Shown: positions 36,601-47,900 of the stretch, piece after piece
Numbering within the stretch: the stretch's first letter is position 1
How the letters are laid out: every line of letters begins with the position of its first letter
Assembly: GCF_003086295.3 (NCBI RefSeq)
Contig: NC_092054.1
Span: 12,101,878 to 12,165,877 of the forward strand
Direction of reading: 5' to 3'
Source of the DNA: Arachis hypogaea
Taxonomy: Eukaryota; Streptophyta; Magnoliopsida; Fabales; Fabaceae
Length of the DNA stretch: 64,000 nucleotides
The notes under the pieces: generated by a model
Database searches by the model: none
The model's input: the letters and a program-made list of their open reading frames with translations, nothing else
What the model was told of the DNA's origin: nothing
Translations under genes and position numbers: made by a program

Positions 36601-37832
36601 GATGTTATCAATTACCTGTTAGCTAGATTACTACCAAAATTGCTAATATAGTTATACTCATTCACCAAAGTCTTCACCTGATAAGAACCCCCTGCATTGT
36701 TTCAAGATGTCAGAATCAACCAAGAACAGTCCTGTCCTGCACATGCAGACCTTACCTCTTCTTTTCATTCTTTAGATATACTATATCCTTCCTTTCATAC
36801 ACAAAATAATCCTTTATTGAAACTTTCTATTGTAATGAATGTTTGCCCAACTTTAAATTCAACTTTTTTATACTCTGTCTCCTCATTGAATGCATCAAAT
36901 ACAGTCTTGCCTTCATCATTATCTGACACTGGACTGTTAGATGCTTCACTCTCATACTCATAAGACTAGTCATAATTAGAGTCTAACTCTTTTTTAACTA
37001 TTTCAGAATTTGAATCCACTGTATTTCCAGTCAAACCATTTTCAGATCCCTCACCATCCCTTGCTTGAAGTCCATTACTTCTATCACCTCTCACCTACTT
37101 GTTCCATATCAAGAATATGTGTCCTCCTCCTACCTGAATATTTTTTTGAAGCCCTTTTCTTGGCTGTCTTCGGAGAATTACTTAGACCACTCTTACTTGG
37201 TCCAACCTTATCCACAATATGTGGGTCACCCTTAATCAATTCACTATTTGGGCCAGACTTTACCTCACCATCTGGGCCTGAATAGCTTTCTTCCTTGGTG
37301 AAACTATTTTTTTCTTCTTTTTTTTCAACCTCTTCTTCCTTCTGCTCCTCACTATCTTCACTACTATTTATATCATCATATCTCGGAGGAGGAGGTTTGT
37401 AGGACTCGTCCTCAGTTGTTTCATACCCATCATTTGTGGATGATAAGTCACTCAAAATAACGTTCTCAGCTTGCTTCTCCTCATCTACAACTTTTAGTCA
37501 TACTAACCGGATGATCAAAGTAGATGTAAATTTCATTTGTCTCCTTGTTTTTACTCTTGTTATTCCTCATGTCATTTATCTCAGAATTACCTCTCATTAC
37601 ATATAAGTCAAATTCTAAATCAAGTGCTATGTTATCAAACCAAAACATAGTCTTGTAATCTGTGTAACCAAGCTTTTTCGGTAACGCTTCAAAATCAAAG
37701 AAGTTCACCAAATCAATGTCTAAATGTGGTCATTTCTTCACTTTTTCATTAACATAATCCAATTTATGCTATGAATTCCTCTTAAAATATCCTCCATGAT
37801 GAAAAACATGAACTATTTTAAACTCGTCCATC
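33654..37832 (-). pseudogene. MULE-2 transposase pseudogene
   Basis: Reading on the minus strand from ATG at 37832 (MDEFKIVHVFHHGGYFKR), several pieces follow in the order of a MuDR-type protein. They are an N-terminal domain with ALPKKLGYTDYKTMFWFDN (near 37,650); an acidic linker (37,455-37,330); a piece of the N-terminal transposase region (36,522-36,289, KIRDYLMKLHRSNPESTALV); a central-to-late piece ITMCEELWCYIMRKMEIHKK (near 35,300); the SWIM end CRHAIAALAKMGFNAEDF (near 34,930); a zinc knuckle-like CDKKCHYYKTC (near 34,640); and a C-terminal tail to 33,654. Many stops and frameshifts separate them, and the DDE core between about 36,280 and 35,320 is largely lost or replaced by repeats. 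Confidence 0.75.
35690..35890. repeat. 62-bp tandem repeat with poly-A, inside the MULE-2 transposase
   Basis: Units start at about 35,703, 35,765 and 35,828 with agtataatagtatatgatat-like words, then caaactcatcaatg, a run of 11-13 A and ctaacat. Weaker copies go on to about 36,110 with tgacatta and caaggtat words. The array sits where the transposase DDE core would be expected or in a former intron. Confidence 0.7.
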
Positions 37833-38590
37833 TACAAATAACTACTAATAAAAATTTAGTTTATGACATTTTATCTGACTGTGTCCGTGATCTAAACCAT
37901 TCAAAAGCAATATTATTTATTTAACAAATTAATTAAACAACTTAAAATGCCATTTATGAAATTTAAAAAAAGCACAATCACTGAATATTCCAACATCAAC
38001 ATCACTAAACACTCCAACACCAACATACAATTTAGGAGTAGAGATTAAATATTGCTAATTTTTGAGACCGTAAAATTTGTCACTAACCTGAACAGCGACA
38101 AGAGCTATCTCCACTCTACGACGTCAGTGACTCCATCAATTACACAGTTAGAAGCATCGTCTAGTTAGCACCCTTGTCAGCACTACCACTAGCTACTTCC
38201 TCTACTGTTTGTTCTTTCACGCAAAGAAAATTACAAGAATTTGGTTGTTCTGTAATTAAGGGTGGGGTTTTGGGAGTTATGTGAGTGAGAACGACATTTG
38301 ATTCCTTGTTAACTTAAAAATAACGTCGATTTTAAAGAAGACAGGGAACAAATTGAGTTTTGTCTAATTCTTTTAATTTAACTTAACACTTCACTCTAAA
38401 CAAACATCATATCAGTACCGGTAATTATCATATAAGATTTTTTCGTTAATTTTAGTCAAAAAAATATGATGAAAGAACCACAATAATTCATTTTAAAAAG
38501 AAACATGAACCCATATAAATGGTTTTTTTTTTTAACAAAAATCGCTTTGTCCTAATTTAAAATAAAGAGGACTAAATTGAATATTGACTC

Positions 38591-38862
38591 CATTATCTAC
38601 ATATCTCGGTTATCAATTTCACTATCGATGTAAGTTTGTTTTCACTCTAGAATTATACTTGATTAACAACGAGAAAAATTCATTTAGGCCAGTAAAAACT
38701 AAAAAACGTTGTAGACTTATAGGCGTGAGAGAGAGTAGAGTACACGCTGTTTGATTTGTCTTGATCAAAATTCAGAAATAAGCAGAGGTGTGGGACGCAT
38801 CAATTGTGAATCATCGAACAAGTATCAGGTTGAGATCGATCGATCTTCCTCTCTCAGCGAAA
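38591..38862 (+). promoter_or_regulatory. Presumed promoter and 5' UTR of V-ATPase E
   Basis: Only 272 bp separate the MULE-2 right end from the start codon. The part next to the ATG is less AT-rich and has the cttcctctctcag-type pyrimidine stretch common in plant 5' UTRs. I could not pick a confident TATA box. MULE-2 probably displaced or supplies the more distal promoter sequence. Confidence 0.4.
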
Positions 38863-41418
38863 ATGAACGACGCAGATGTCTCCAAGCAGATCCAGCAGAT
38901 GGTTAACTTCATCCGCCAGGAAGCGGAGGAGAAAGCCAACGAGATCTCCGTCTCCGCTGAAGAAGTAACCGCTAACTGCCATTTCATCACTTTCACTATT
39001 TCTCTGCATCGCAATTTCTAAGCCTTCTCTTCCTTGCAGGAATTCAACATCGAGAAGCTTCAGTTGGTTGAAGCAGAGAAGAAGAAGATCAGGCAGGAGT
39101 ACGAGCGTAAACAGAAGCAAGTCGAAGTTCGCAAGAAGATGTAACTCACTATACTATACACCTTTTACACCACTAGAAATCCTGTGAATTTTTTCATCCA
39201 TTGACATGATTCGCACTCAATTTTGGATATCAATTTTAGATCTTCGGATATTAAGGCTATTTGCATTATTCTTGATCCTTGTATGTCATGATCTTTGCAC
39301 CAGGCTTATACTCATGGTCTAGTGGATTCTTCATCCTTGTGGTTCTGTTCACTGAAATCCATAACAATTGTTACCTGCATTTTGTGCTTGATTTTGATTG
39401 ATCTTGGTTTTGATGCTCAATTGTTTTCTAACTTTTGGTGTGGTGTGGTGTGTTTTCGGTGACAATTACTTGAATATGATGTTGTTGCCAACATATCATG
39501 TATAAGAAATTCTAATGAAATGGGTGAGACCCGGAGTTTTAGTTTGGAGGCACAAATTAATTAATTTATTTGGGGATGTGAAGCTAGTCTGCCTCCAGTA
39601 TCGATCTTATTTTGACTTCCCAAATGGTGCTAGTTCTCAGTATAAGATTCATGGCATAATTTTTTGTTGCAGTGAGTACTCGATGCAGTTGAATGCTTCT
39701 CGCATAAAAGTTCTTCAAGCTCAAGATGAGGTGGTTGGTTCCATGAAAGAAGCTGCGGCCAAGGAGCTTTTGAATGTGAACCATCATCACCATGTGTACA
39801 GAAACCTTCTGAAAGAACTCATTGTTCAGGTCAGTTAAGAATCAAATATTGCAAATCAAACTAAGTGTGGTTTGATCTTGCAGTTTTGATAAGTAATTCT
39901 GTACATTAAATTTGTTTAGCCAATGATGGTATTATTCTATGTATATGTTTTTGCAATTACATTTTGACATCAAGAAACTGATGTTAATTATTTTATAAAA
40001 TCTATATCATAGTCAATTGCTCATATGAAAGCAACCATGGTCTTTTATGGTGTCTGTCAGTGTCGTCATAGGTTCATTATCTTATTCCATTCAGATGTTA
40101 TTTCATTGACTACCTTCTATTTGTAAGTTTGTGGAGGGCGAACATAACATAAGCATTGTTGACAGAGTTTGCTAAGGCTGAAAGAACCTTCTGTCTTACT
40201 GAGATGTCGGAAAGAAGATGTACACTCGGTAGAGCATGTATTGGACTCAGCTGCACAGGAGTATGCTGACAAAGCAAATGTTCATCCCCCAGAGATCATT
40301 GTTGACCGCGAGGTGTATCTTCCACCTGCACCCAGCCATCACAACGATCATGAACCTTACTGGTAATGTTTGGTTTAATTTTAAATCCCTAAATAACTGT
40401 CTTGCTCTGGTAGTCAGGCCCTCGTTCTTTTCCATACTGTTCCTTCTCTTGATTAGCTGATACAATACATTCAGGCATGCTTTTAGTTTATAGAATTGTA
40501 CTTGACAGAATGTGTTTCCTGAAACTGTATTAGCTATTTTGCTGCTCCATATTAAGATATCAGTTTCAGTAAAGTTGATTGTATATGTTGATGTTCAGCT
40601 CTGGTGGGGTTGTATTGGCTTCCCGAGATGGAAAGATTGTGTGTGAAAATACACTTGATGCACGACTGGATGTGGTGTTCCGTAAAAAGCTTCCTGAGGT
40701 AATTTTTTGCTGCATAGCAATTTTCTTTTTCTGTGACTTGTGCTGCCTTTGTTGAATGCTTTGCTCTGAAGTATCTGTATTGTGAATACTTCGATTTACT
40801 CTAACTAGAAATTTAGTTTATTTTCAAGATATTGGAATTTGAAACTTTGACATTGAAATAAAACAAGTTAGGTTAATATTACCTAGTGATGGACAACTAG
40901 GTGAATTACTGGAAATTGAATGAGGCTTGGAACTGGGAGGTACTGTAGGGTTAAGCTCTTCAAACAAAGCTTTCTAAGAAGTTGCTTCTGTACTTACTCT
41001 TAGATTGACACTAAATTTTAGAAATAATGATTCCTTTCTTTCTCTACACATTCAATTTAAGTATGTGACCTCCTAGTTATGCCTTTTGATTGTAGCAACC
41101 TATTAAAATAAAACAAAAACTCGAAAAAACGAGATAATAATAATTATTATTGAAATAAATGGCAGGGTGGTATCATAAAGTTGTCCTTCTCTAAAAGGCT
41201 AATTATATAATCTTCTTATTTGATATTCTGGTCTTGGGATACTTTTGGCTCTGCCCTCAAATATCGTATGTTTGATGAAGTGATGAACTGGTTGTGAAGT
41301 TATTGGAGTAAATGGGGAGTTAGTCCTAGGTTTAACCATGTAAAATCATTAAATTAATGAAGTTTCTTGCTCCTTATTGCAGATCCGAAAGCTGCTCTTT
41401 GGACAAGTTGCTGCTTGA
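38863..41418 (+). CDS. VHA-E: V-type proton ATPase subunit E
   Basis: The six exons are 38863-38964, 39040-39140, 39673-39829, 40166-40362, 40599-40698 and 41383-41418. All have GT/AG introns and they sum to 693 nt, giving 230 residues, the normal length for the family. The protein starts MNDADVSKQIQQMVNFIRQE and has the long N-terminal helix rich in E, K and R, including KANEISVSAEEEFNIEKL. It ends with the conserved FRKKLPEIRKLLFGQVAA. Subunit E pairs with subunit G in the peripheral stalk of the V1 sector and holds the catalytic head still while ATP hydrolysis drives proton pumping into vacuole and endomembrane compartments. An in-frame ATG 75 bp upstream (38788) exists, but the conserved start is 38863. 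No lesion was seen; the last coding exon is only 36 nt. Confidence 0.97.
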
Positions 41419-41964
41419 AGACTTCGGTTGTTTTGTTTCCTTGCTCCTGAAATATTTATGTTTGTGGAACGAAGCTTGTCCTTGGACCTTAGTACCTATC
41501 GTCCCATTGCTGCTGCAAACTTGTTATTGTTCTCATTTAAATAACATCATTCTTTTGTTAGTTAAGGGGTTCCCATATGGTATTCGATGAGGGCTTGCGG
41601 CCTTGGAAAAATGATTTTGCCTTGAGGATTGATGTTTTGACTCGGCAGCTCATTGTAGATTTAAGGTTCTTTGTTATGCGTAACTAATAAACTGCTGTCA
41701 GCGTTGTGATTCAAATATAAATCTTCTCTAGCCGGTGCAAGAAAAGCAGAACAAAATACAGTCTATTCATGTTGGATTTACTAAAATTAAAGGGTTATTT
41801 TTTTTTTTTTAAATTGTCTTGAAGCATAAAATGGGAACTTAAATTAAGAGTGAAGTAGTGAACACCTAACCAGTCCTGAACATTACCTCGAAGGACAAAG
41901 TGCCTTCTAACAAAAAAAAAAAAAGAGTTCAATTCGGTCCTTGTCCCTTAACGTTTTAGAACAA
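41419..41964. other. V-ATPase E 3' UTR and spacer
   Basis: The 3' UTR probably reaches about 41,700. From about 41,855 to 41,950 there are words (gtgaacacctaacc, attcggtccttgtccc) resembling the end of MULE-2, which suggests a fragment of the same Mutator family next to MULE-3. No other gene is visible. Confidence 0.4.
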
Positions 41965-42275
41965 GGAAAATTCTATGGTATGGATAGAGTTAGACATCCA
42001 GAGGTATGGATCCGACGTGGACGGGATACAGTTTCGACGTGTGCACGGGATCCCTGTGTCATTGAAGCAGGTGAGCTGATAGAAAGGCTGGCAGCAGCAG
42101 GTGGGGAGCAGGTTTCGTATTTCGTTTTATGGAGTGTTAACAATTTAACAAAATTGATTAAATGTGTGGCGGGATTAAGCTTTATTGGATGATGGGCTGA
42201 ATAAAACTTGGAAAGTTTTTTTGATACGTTGGTTGGATTTTGGAAGCCCATGACAATTAATTACTGATGAAAAAT
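41965..42275 (+). repeat. MULE-3 left terminal inverted repeat
   Basis: This arm pairs with 49,682-49,981 in inverted orientation. Differences are mostly single-base changes and a small indel (the left arm has extra ggtggggagca-type bases near 42,100), so the arms have diverged moderately since insertion. Confidence 0.85.
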
Positions 42276-43525
42276 TTTAAAAAATTTTGAAGAGTAATGA
42301 CATAAACCGTAGAAATATGTTTTTGAAGAATCAGATCGTGATATTGGATGAGCAAAAACATGATGATTACTCCCGTATATACTTATATGTATTTATTAAA
42401 AATTAATATTAATAAATATTATATAATTATAAAAAAATAATATTATAATTAATAAAAATGTTTTATATTTGTTATTTATATATATTTAATAATATTTATA
42501 TAAATAATTATGAATAATAACAAATATAATTAATTTTAATATAAGTGAAAATAATTATAAAAAAATATTGTGTAATTTTATTATATAAAAAAATATGAAT
42601 AAATTAAATTTTTTGAATTTGCTCTTTATTACCAAATATAAGAACACTAATTATTTTTCGTATTAGTTTTTTGTATCCTATTTTTCATTGTCTTATTTTT
42701 TTTCATTCTCAAAATCGGAGACAGCTTTAGTATTTGTATAGCAAAAATTTTTGTTTAATTTTGTAAAAGTTTAGTGGATCTTCTTTGTTAATCCCTTCCA
42801 AAGATTAACGCAGTTCAAATCAATTTTTGTTCGTCCAGCTAAAATTTTTAGGTTTTTCAAGTACAATTTATATTTTTTTTTTCATTACTTTCAACTAAAA
42901 AAATCTACAGAATCTAAAAAACAGATAAAGTAGAATAGGATAACAATTTTTATATGTAACTAAAAATTCTATATTTTTCAGATAAAATTTATACAATTTT
43001 ATCTTTTTTATTCACCTAAAAAATTGCATAACGTAAGCAACACAAAAAATACGACAAACTGTGTTTTATTTAAGGTTTAAGATTTCAAATGATATTTATT
43101 TTTTCAAAATATGGCCCTAAGTTATTTTTAAGACCAAACATAATTAGGTGTGAACGTTGACAAAAGACAAAAGAAAAATGAAATTGCACTTTTTAAATAT
43201 AGATCAACAAATTTCTGTTAATTAAATAAAACAATTTTTGAAATAAATAACCTAAGTTAATTATTTGTATTCATATTTTTTAAAACATCTATTTTTTTTA
43301 TTAATACACATATTTTTATAAAATTTAAAATCCTTTTAAAAATAATATACCAATAAATCATTTATTTATATATTTATTACAATAATTTGAATTAGAGTAC
43401 ATTGCAAAATAACTTTTAAATTCATTTGATATTAATTCTATTATTTGTAAACAATAAAAATCAAACGGATATTATTCAAATCATAACAAATTAAATAAAT
43501 TTTATTTTCTAAATCTATTTAAATC
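42276..43525. other. AT-rich interior of MULE-3, left of the LINE
   Basis: About 1.25 kb is very AT-rich with no open frame longer than expected by chance and no recognised repeat. Confidence 0.5.
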
Positions 43526-43552
43526 ATACTGCAAATCGGGCTTAGTTACAGG

Positions 43553-44953
43553 GTGACTTCCAAGATTTCGTTCCGTGACAAGGTTATTGGTTCTACGGTA
43601 GCCACAGGGATAAATCGGGCTGAAGCTCTAGATGAGGATTCTATGGCAGTGGTCACTGGAAAACAAGGAGATCCTATGCCTCCAAGAGTTTGCTTCTCCG
43701 AAGAGGCTAGGAACATCCTTTCTGAACCATACAAGGAAGCAATTGTGATTAAGGTTCTTGGAAAAAACCTTAGTTACACGGCCATGTTTCACAAATTGAA
43801 AGGGGTATGGAGGATCACCGGTGGATATGAAATCTTGGATGTGGGTTTTGGGTACTTCCTCGTTAAATTTGATCGCATGGACGATCGAGAGAAGGTTTTA
43901 CTAGGGGGGCCATGGATGATCTTCGGTCACTATATTGCGGTCAAGCCATGGACACCGGATTTTAAACCTTGTGAGGACACTTTCGGGGAGACTATGGTTT
44001 GGATTCGAATCTCTGGTTTGAGCATATGGTACTATCAGGATAAAGCCATGATGAGAATCGCTTCTGCTGTGGGAAGACCAGTCAAGGTGGATCTGGCTAC
44101 TAAGTTGGCGGAAAGGGGAAAATTTGCTCGGGCTTGCGTGCAAATTAATCTTGGTTTGCCGGTGGTCCGGAGTGTGATTGTCGATGAGTTTGAATATAAG
44201 GTGGAGTATGAATGCTTACACCTTATTTGTGACAAGTGCAATTGTTTCGGGCATCCAGCAACTGACTGCAGAATGACCCCAATAGATTCGGAAAGGGTGG
44301 ATCGAAAGGAAACATCAGTGACCGAGACGGCGGCCCGGGTGGTGCAGCCACAGGAAGCTTCAAAAGAGAAAATTTTTGAATTTGGATGCAATCCCAAAGA
44401 GTCAGTGATAGTTGCAGAAATTGGGGAGGAATTAGATGATACGTTGCATGGGAAGGAAGTGGGGTCCCAACATTTGGAAAATGAGGCTGGCTGGACCAAA
44501 GTCAGCGGCAAAAGGAGAGAAAAATTGAGTCAATCAAACAAAGCCCAACAAACATCTAAAGATAAAATGCCGGTGCGCTCAAATCAGAAATTGGACCAGA
44601 ACCGTGACTTTGGGCTACGTATGAGAGGAGCCGAATCAGGGGTGAAGACCGGGTCGGTTAGCGGATCTAAGGCACGCATGGCATCTTCCAAACAGCAAGG
44701 GGTGAAGGGCAAATCTGTCTCCGTTGCGGTGCCGACTTTCACTGCCATTATCAAAAACGGACACAAGAGGTTGCGCCCTTCTTCTTTGCAGAATTCGCCG
44801 TCGACTCCGGACTGCCTTGGCGACACCAGCAAGCAGCAAATCGGCAAATTGGAAGGGTTGTCAGTGGAGGGACACAGACAGACTGGGCAACAACCGGACA
44901 AGGACAAGCAAGGCTCAGGGGGATATGATGGTGGATCTTCATCATCTCGTTAG
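43553..44953 (+). CDS. LINE ORF1: gag-like RNA-binding protein, 5'-truncated
   Basis: The open frame gives about 466 residues. The DUF4283-type domain runs from about residue 55 to 190 (VLGKNLSYTAMFHKLKGVW, VKFDRMDDREKVLLGGPW, ETMVWIRISGLSIWYY). A zinc knuckle CDKCNCFGHPATDC (CX2CX4HX4C) follows at 226-239. The C-terminal half is basic and polar. ORF1 proteins of plant L1 elements bind the element RNA in the retrotransposition complex. The start given is a GTG. The first ATG in frame is at 43642, so the native N terminus was most likely lost by truncation and this ORF1 may begin at residue 31 or not be translated well. The frame ends 44 bp before ORF2. Confidence 0.85.
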   Translation: MTSKISFRDKVIGSTVATGINRAEALDEDSMAVVTGKQGDPMPPRVCFSEEARNILSEPYKEAIVIKVLGKNLSYTAMFHKLKGVWRITGGYEILDVGFGYFLVKFDRMDDREKVLLGGPWMIFGHYIAVKPWTPDFKPCEDTFGETMVWIRISGLSIWYYQDKAMMRIASAVGRPVKVDLATKLAERGKFARACVQINLGLPVVRSVIVDEFEYKVEYECLHLICDKCNCFGHPATDCRMTPIDSERVDRKETSVTETAARVVQPQEASKEKIFEFGCNPKESVIVAEIGEELDDTLHGKEVGSQHLENEAGWTKVSGKRREKLSQSNKAQQTSKDKMPVRSNQKLDQNRDFGLRMRGAESGVKTGSVSGSKARMASSKQQGVKGKSVSVAVPTFTAIIKNGHKRLRPSSLQNSPSTPDCLGDTSKQQIGKLEGLSVEGHRQTGQQPDKDKQGSGGYDGGSSSSR

Positions 44954-44997
44954 GGACTTCAGCTGAGGTTGGTCCTTTTTACAATACAAATTGTTTT

Positions 44998-47900
44998 ATG
45001 GATTATTCAGATTTAAGCTTTCTATTTTGGAATATTAGAGGTGCCTCTAATAAATTGGCCCGGGTTCATAGTAAGGAGTTAGCGAATAAATTTCATCCTA
45101 CTTTTTTCATTCTGTTTGAAACCCATATTGCTTTCGAGAGGATGAAATCTTTTTGGAATAATCTAGGTTACCAGGATGTTGGTATTGTTGAGGCTAATGG
45201 TCATAGTGGGGGTATCTGGGTTCTATGTTCTAATTCAAATATTTCTGTGAGAGTATTGGATGTAGTTGATCAATGTATCAGTTTTGAAATCACTATGGGC
45301 AATACATCTAGTTACTGCAGTGCGGTGTATGCTAATCCGCATATACATCGGCGTAAAGAACTGTGGGGTGACTTGACAAGGATTGCTAATATGATCCACG
45401 GACCTTGGATTGTGTTAGGGGACTTTAATGATGTTTTGTTGCAGAGTGAAGTTAGAGGGGGGCAATTTAGACTTGCCAGAGCAGAACAATTTGCGGAAAC
45501 ATTGGAGGATTGTGGGCTGTTTGATATGGGGGCTATTGGGAGAAGATTCACTTGGTACAGGAAGGTGAAAGGTGGGGTGCAGGTGGCCAAGAAGCTTGAT
45601 AGAGCAGTCATCAACCAGGACTGGCGACTAATGTTTCCAGAGGCTTATACTGAGGTGCTGGCGCGCCTTCACTCTGATCATTGCCCATTATTCACTAGGT
45701 GCAAGATGGCAAAGAGGGCTACCAAGGGCCATCGTCCGTTCAGATTCCAAGCTGCGTGGATGACTCATCCTCTTTTTAGGAATGTTGTTGATACAGCTTG
45801 GAATAGAGGAGCTCCGGATGTAGTTAAATGTTTGTTGGAGGTTCAAAAAGATGCAACTAGCTTCAATAAAAAGGTTTTTGGCAATATTTTTGTTAAGAAA
45901 AGGGAGTTGGAGAGGCTTTTGAATGACGTTCAGATTACTCTGGAAAGTCGAGAGGATCAACAGCTTAGGATCAAAGAGCAAGTTTTGCATCAGGAACTGA
46001 ATGCTGTCCTTCTTCAAGAAGAGTTGTTGTGGTATCAAAAATCTAGAGAACAATGGGTGAGATGTGGAGACAGAAATACAAAATTTTTTCATCTGCAGAC
46101 AGTTATCAGGAGAAAGAGGAACAAAATTCATGGGTTATTTTTGGAGGATGGGTCTTGGACCACGGAGACTACGAATCTAGAACTGGCGGCAAATTCTTTC
46201 TTTCAAAAGCTCTTTTCTACAAGGGAGGATATTGACCTGGACGCCATGGGGCCTTTTCCTTGCCCGTCTCTTAGTACTGAGGCTTGTCAAAAGTTAGTGG
46301 AACCGGTGACGTCTGAAGAGGTTAAAAGAGCTGTGATGACCATGAGTTCATTTAAAGCCCCAGGGCCAGATGGATTTCAAGCAATTTTCTACAAAGAGTT
46401 CTGGGACTCTCTTAGCAACGATGTGTGTAGACTGGTCAAGCGAGCCTTTGAGGGTGAGCCATTGAATGCGGCTATTTTCGATACTCTCATTGTTCTAATT
46501 CCTAAAGTGGAAGTTCCCTCTTCCTTACGGGAGTTTCGGCCTATTAGCTTATGTAATGTAATTTATAAAGTTGTCACAAAGGTTCTAGTTAACAGGTTTA
46601 GACCTTTCCTGTCGGAGATCATTGGTCCTTTGCAAGGAGGGTTCATTCCAGGAAGAGGAACCACAGAGAATATTATCATTGCTCAAGAGATTATGCACTT
46701 CATGAGGAACACCAAGTCTCGAAAAGGGACCATGGCATTCAAGATTGATTTGGAAAAAGCTTATGACAGGGTAGACTGGCGTTTTCTGGAAGCTACTTTG
46801 GTCCGGTTTGGGTTTCCAAAGGCTACCATTAATCTTATATTGAATTGTGTGACTTCCTCTTCGTTGGCAGTTTTGTGGAATGGGAACAGGCTCCAAAATT
46901 TCAATCCGAAGAGAGGGTTGAGGCAAGGAGATCCTATGTCTCCTTATCTATTTGTACTCTGTATGGAAATGCTTGCCTGCTTTATCTCTCATAGAGTTTC
47001 CCAAGGTTTGTGGAACCCAGTTGCGGTTTCTAGGAATGGACCACGACTCTCTCATTTGATGTTTGCAGATGATCTTTTGCTTTTCTGTAAGGCATCAAAA
47101 GCTCAAGTAATAGAGGTCATGCATTGTTTGGACTTGTTTTCTAGAGCGTCAGGTTTAAAGGTAAATCTTCATAAGTCAAAGGCCCAGTGTTCCAAGAGGG
47201 TGTCGGAGAGGAGAAAAGAGGTTCTCTCAGGGGTCTCTAACATCCGGTTCTGCAATGATTTGGGTAAATACCTGGGAATTAACATCGGTCATGCCAGAGC
47301 TTCCAGGAAGACGGCTCAGGAGATTATTGAAAAAATTTCGAGAAAGCTCTCCAGTTGGAAAGGACGCCTACTGAATAAGGCAGGGAGGCTTTGTCTTGTT
47401 AAATCGGTTATGGCCTCTATCCCAGTTTATGAAATGCAAATTTCTCTTCTCCCGAAGTATGCATGTAATAAAATTGATTCCTTGATGAGACAATTCTTGT
47501 GGAAAGGCCAAGCGACTGGAAAAGGACTGCATCTGGTCAGGTGGGAGGTCACCATAACTCCTAAAAAGGCAGGAGGATTGGGTATTAGGGATACTTCCTG
47601 TGCTAACATGGCGCTTCTGGGAAAGTTGGTATGGGATTGTCTAAATAATAGTGAGAAGTTATGGGTGCAGGTTCTGAAGCATAAATATCTCAGGAATCAA
47701 TCTGGTATGAACGGAAACAGTAGAAATTCTTCATCGGCTACCTGGAAGAACATTGTTAGTGCCTATGAGCATCTCAAGGAAGGGCTTCATTGGAATATTG
47801 GAGATGTCCACAAATCAGTTTGGTATGATGAGTGGACTCCTTTTGGTAAGCTTTGCAACCTTGTTCCTTATGTACATATTTCTGAATCAGATTTCATGGT

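Larger units (their letters stand above)
32296..38590. mobile_element. MULE-2: decayed Mutator-like element with GRF-like gene and transposase
   Basis: The left end (gagtgaacacccaactcggtcc, shown here only as its key words gagtgaa, caactcggtcc and aaattaggacaaggcga) pairs with the inverted right end at 38,590 (gagtcaa, caatttagtcc, aaattaggacaaagcga). A 9-bp target duplication is only weakly suggested by attatc on both sides. Inside are a GRF zinc-finger-like gene on + and a transposase pseudogene on -, convergent as in MULE-1. Its right edge lies about 270 bp from the V-ATPase E start codon. Confidence 0.7.

Noticed and set aside
32296..38599. Target duplication for MULE-2 based on attatc
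   Set aside because: The match is shifted by one base relative to the element ends and only six of eight positions agree.
44035..44907. Several minus-strand open frames opposite LINE ORF1 and ORF2
   Set aside because: They are shadows of the long sense frames and carry no domain.
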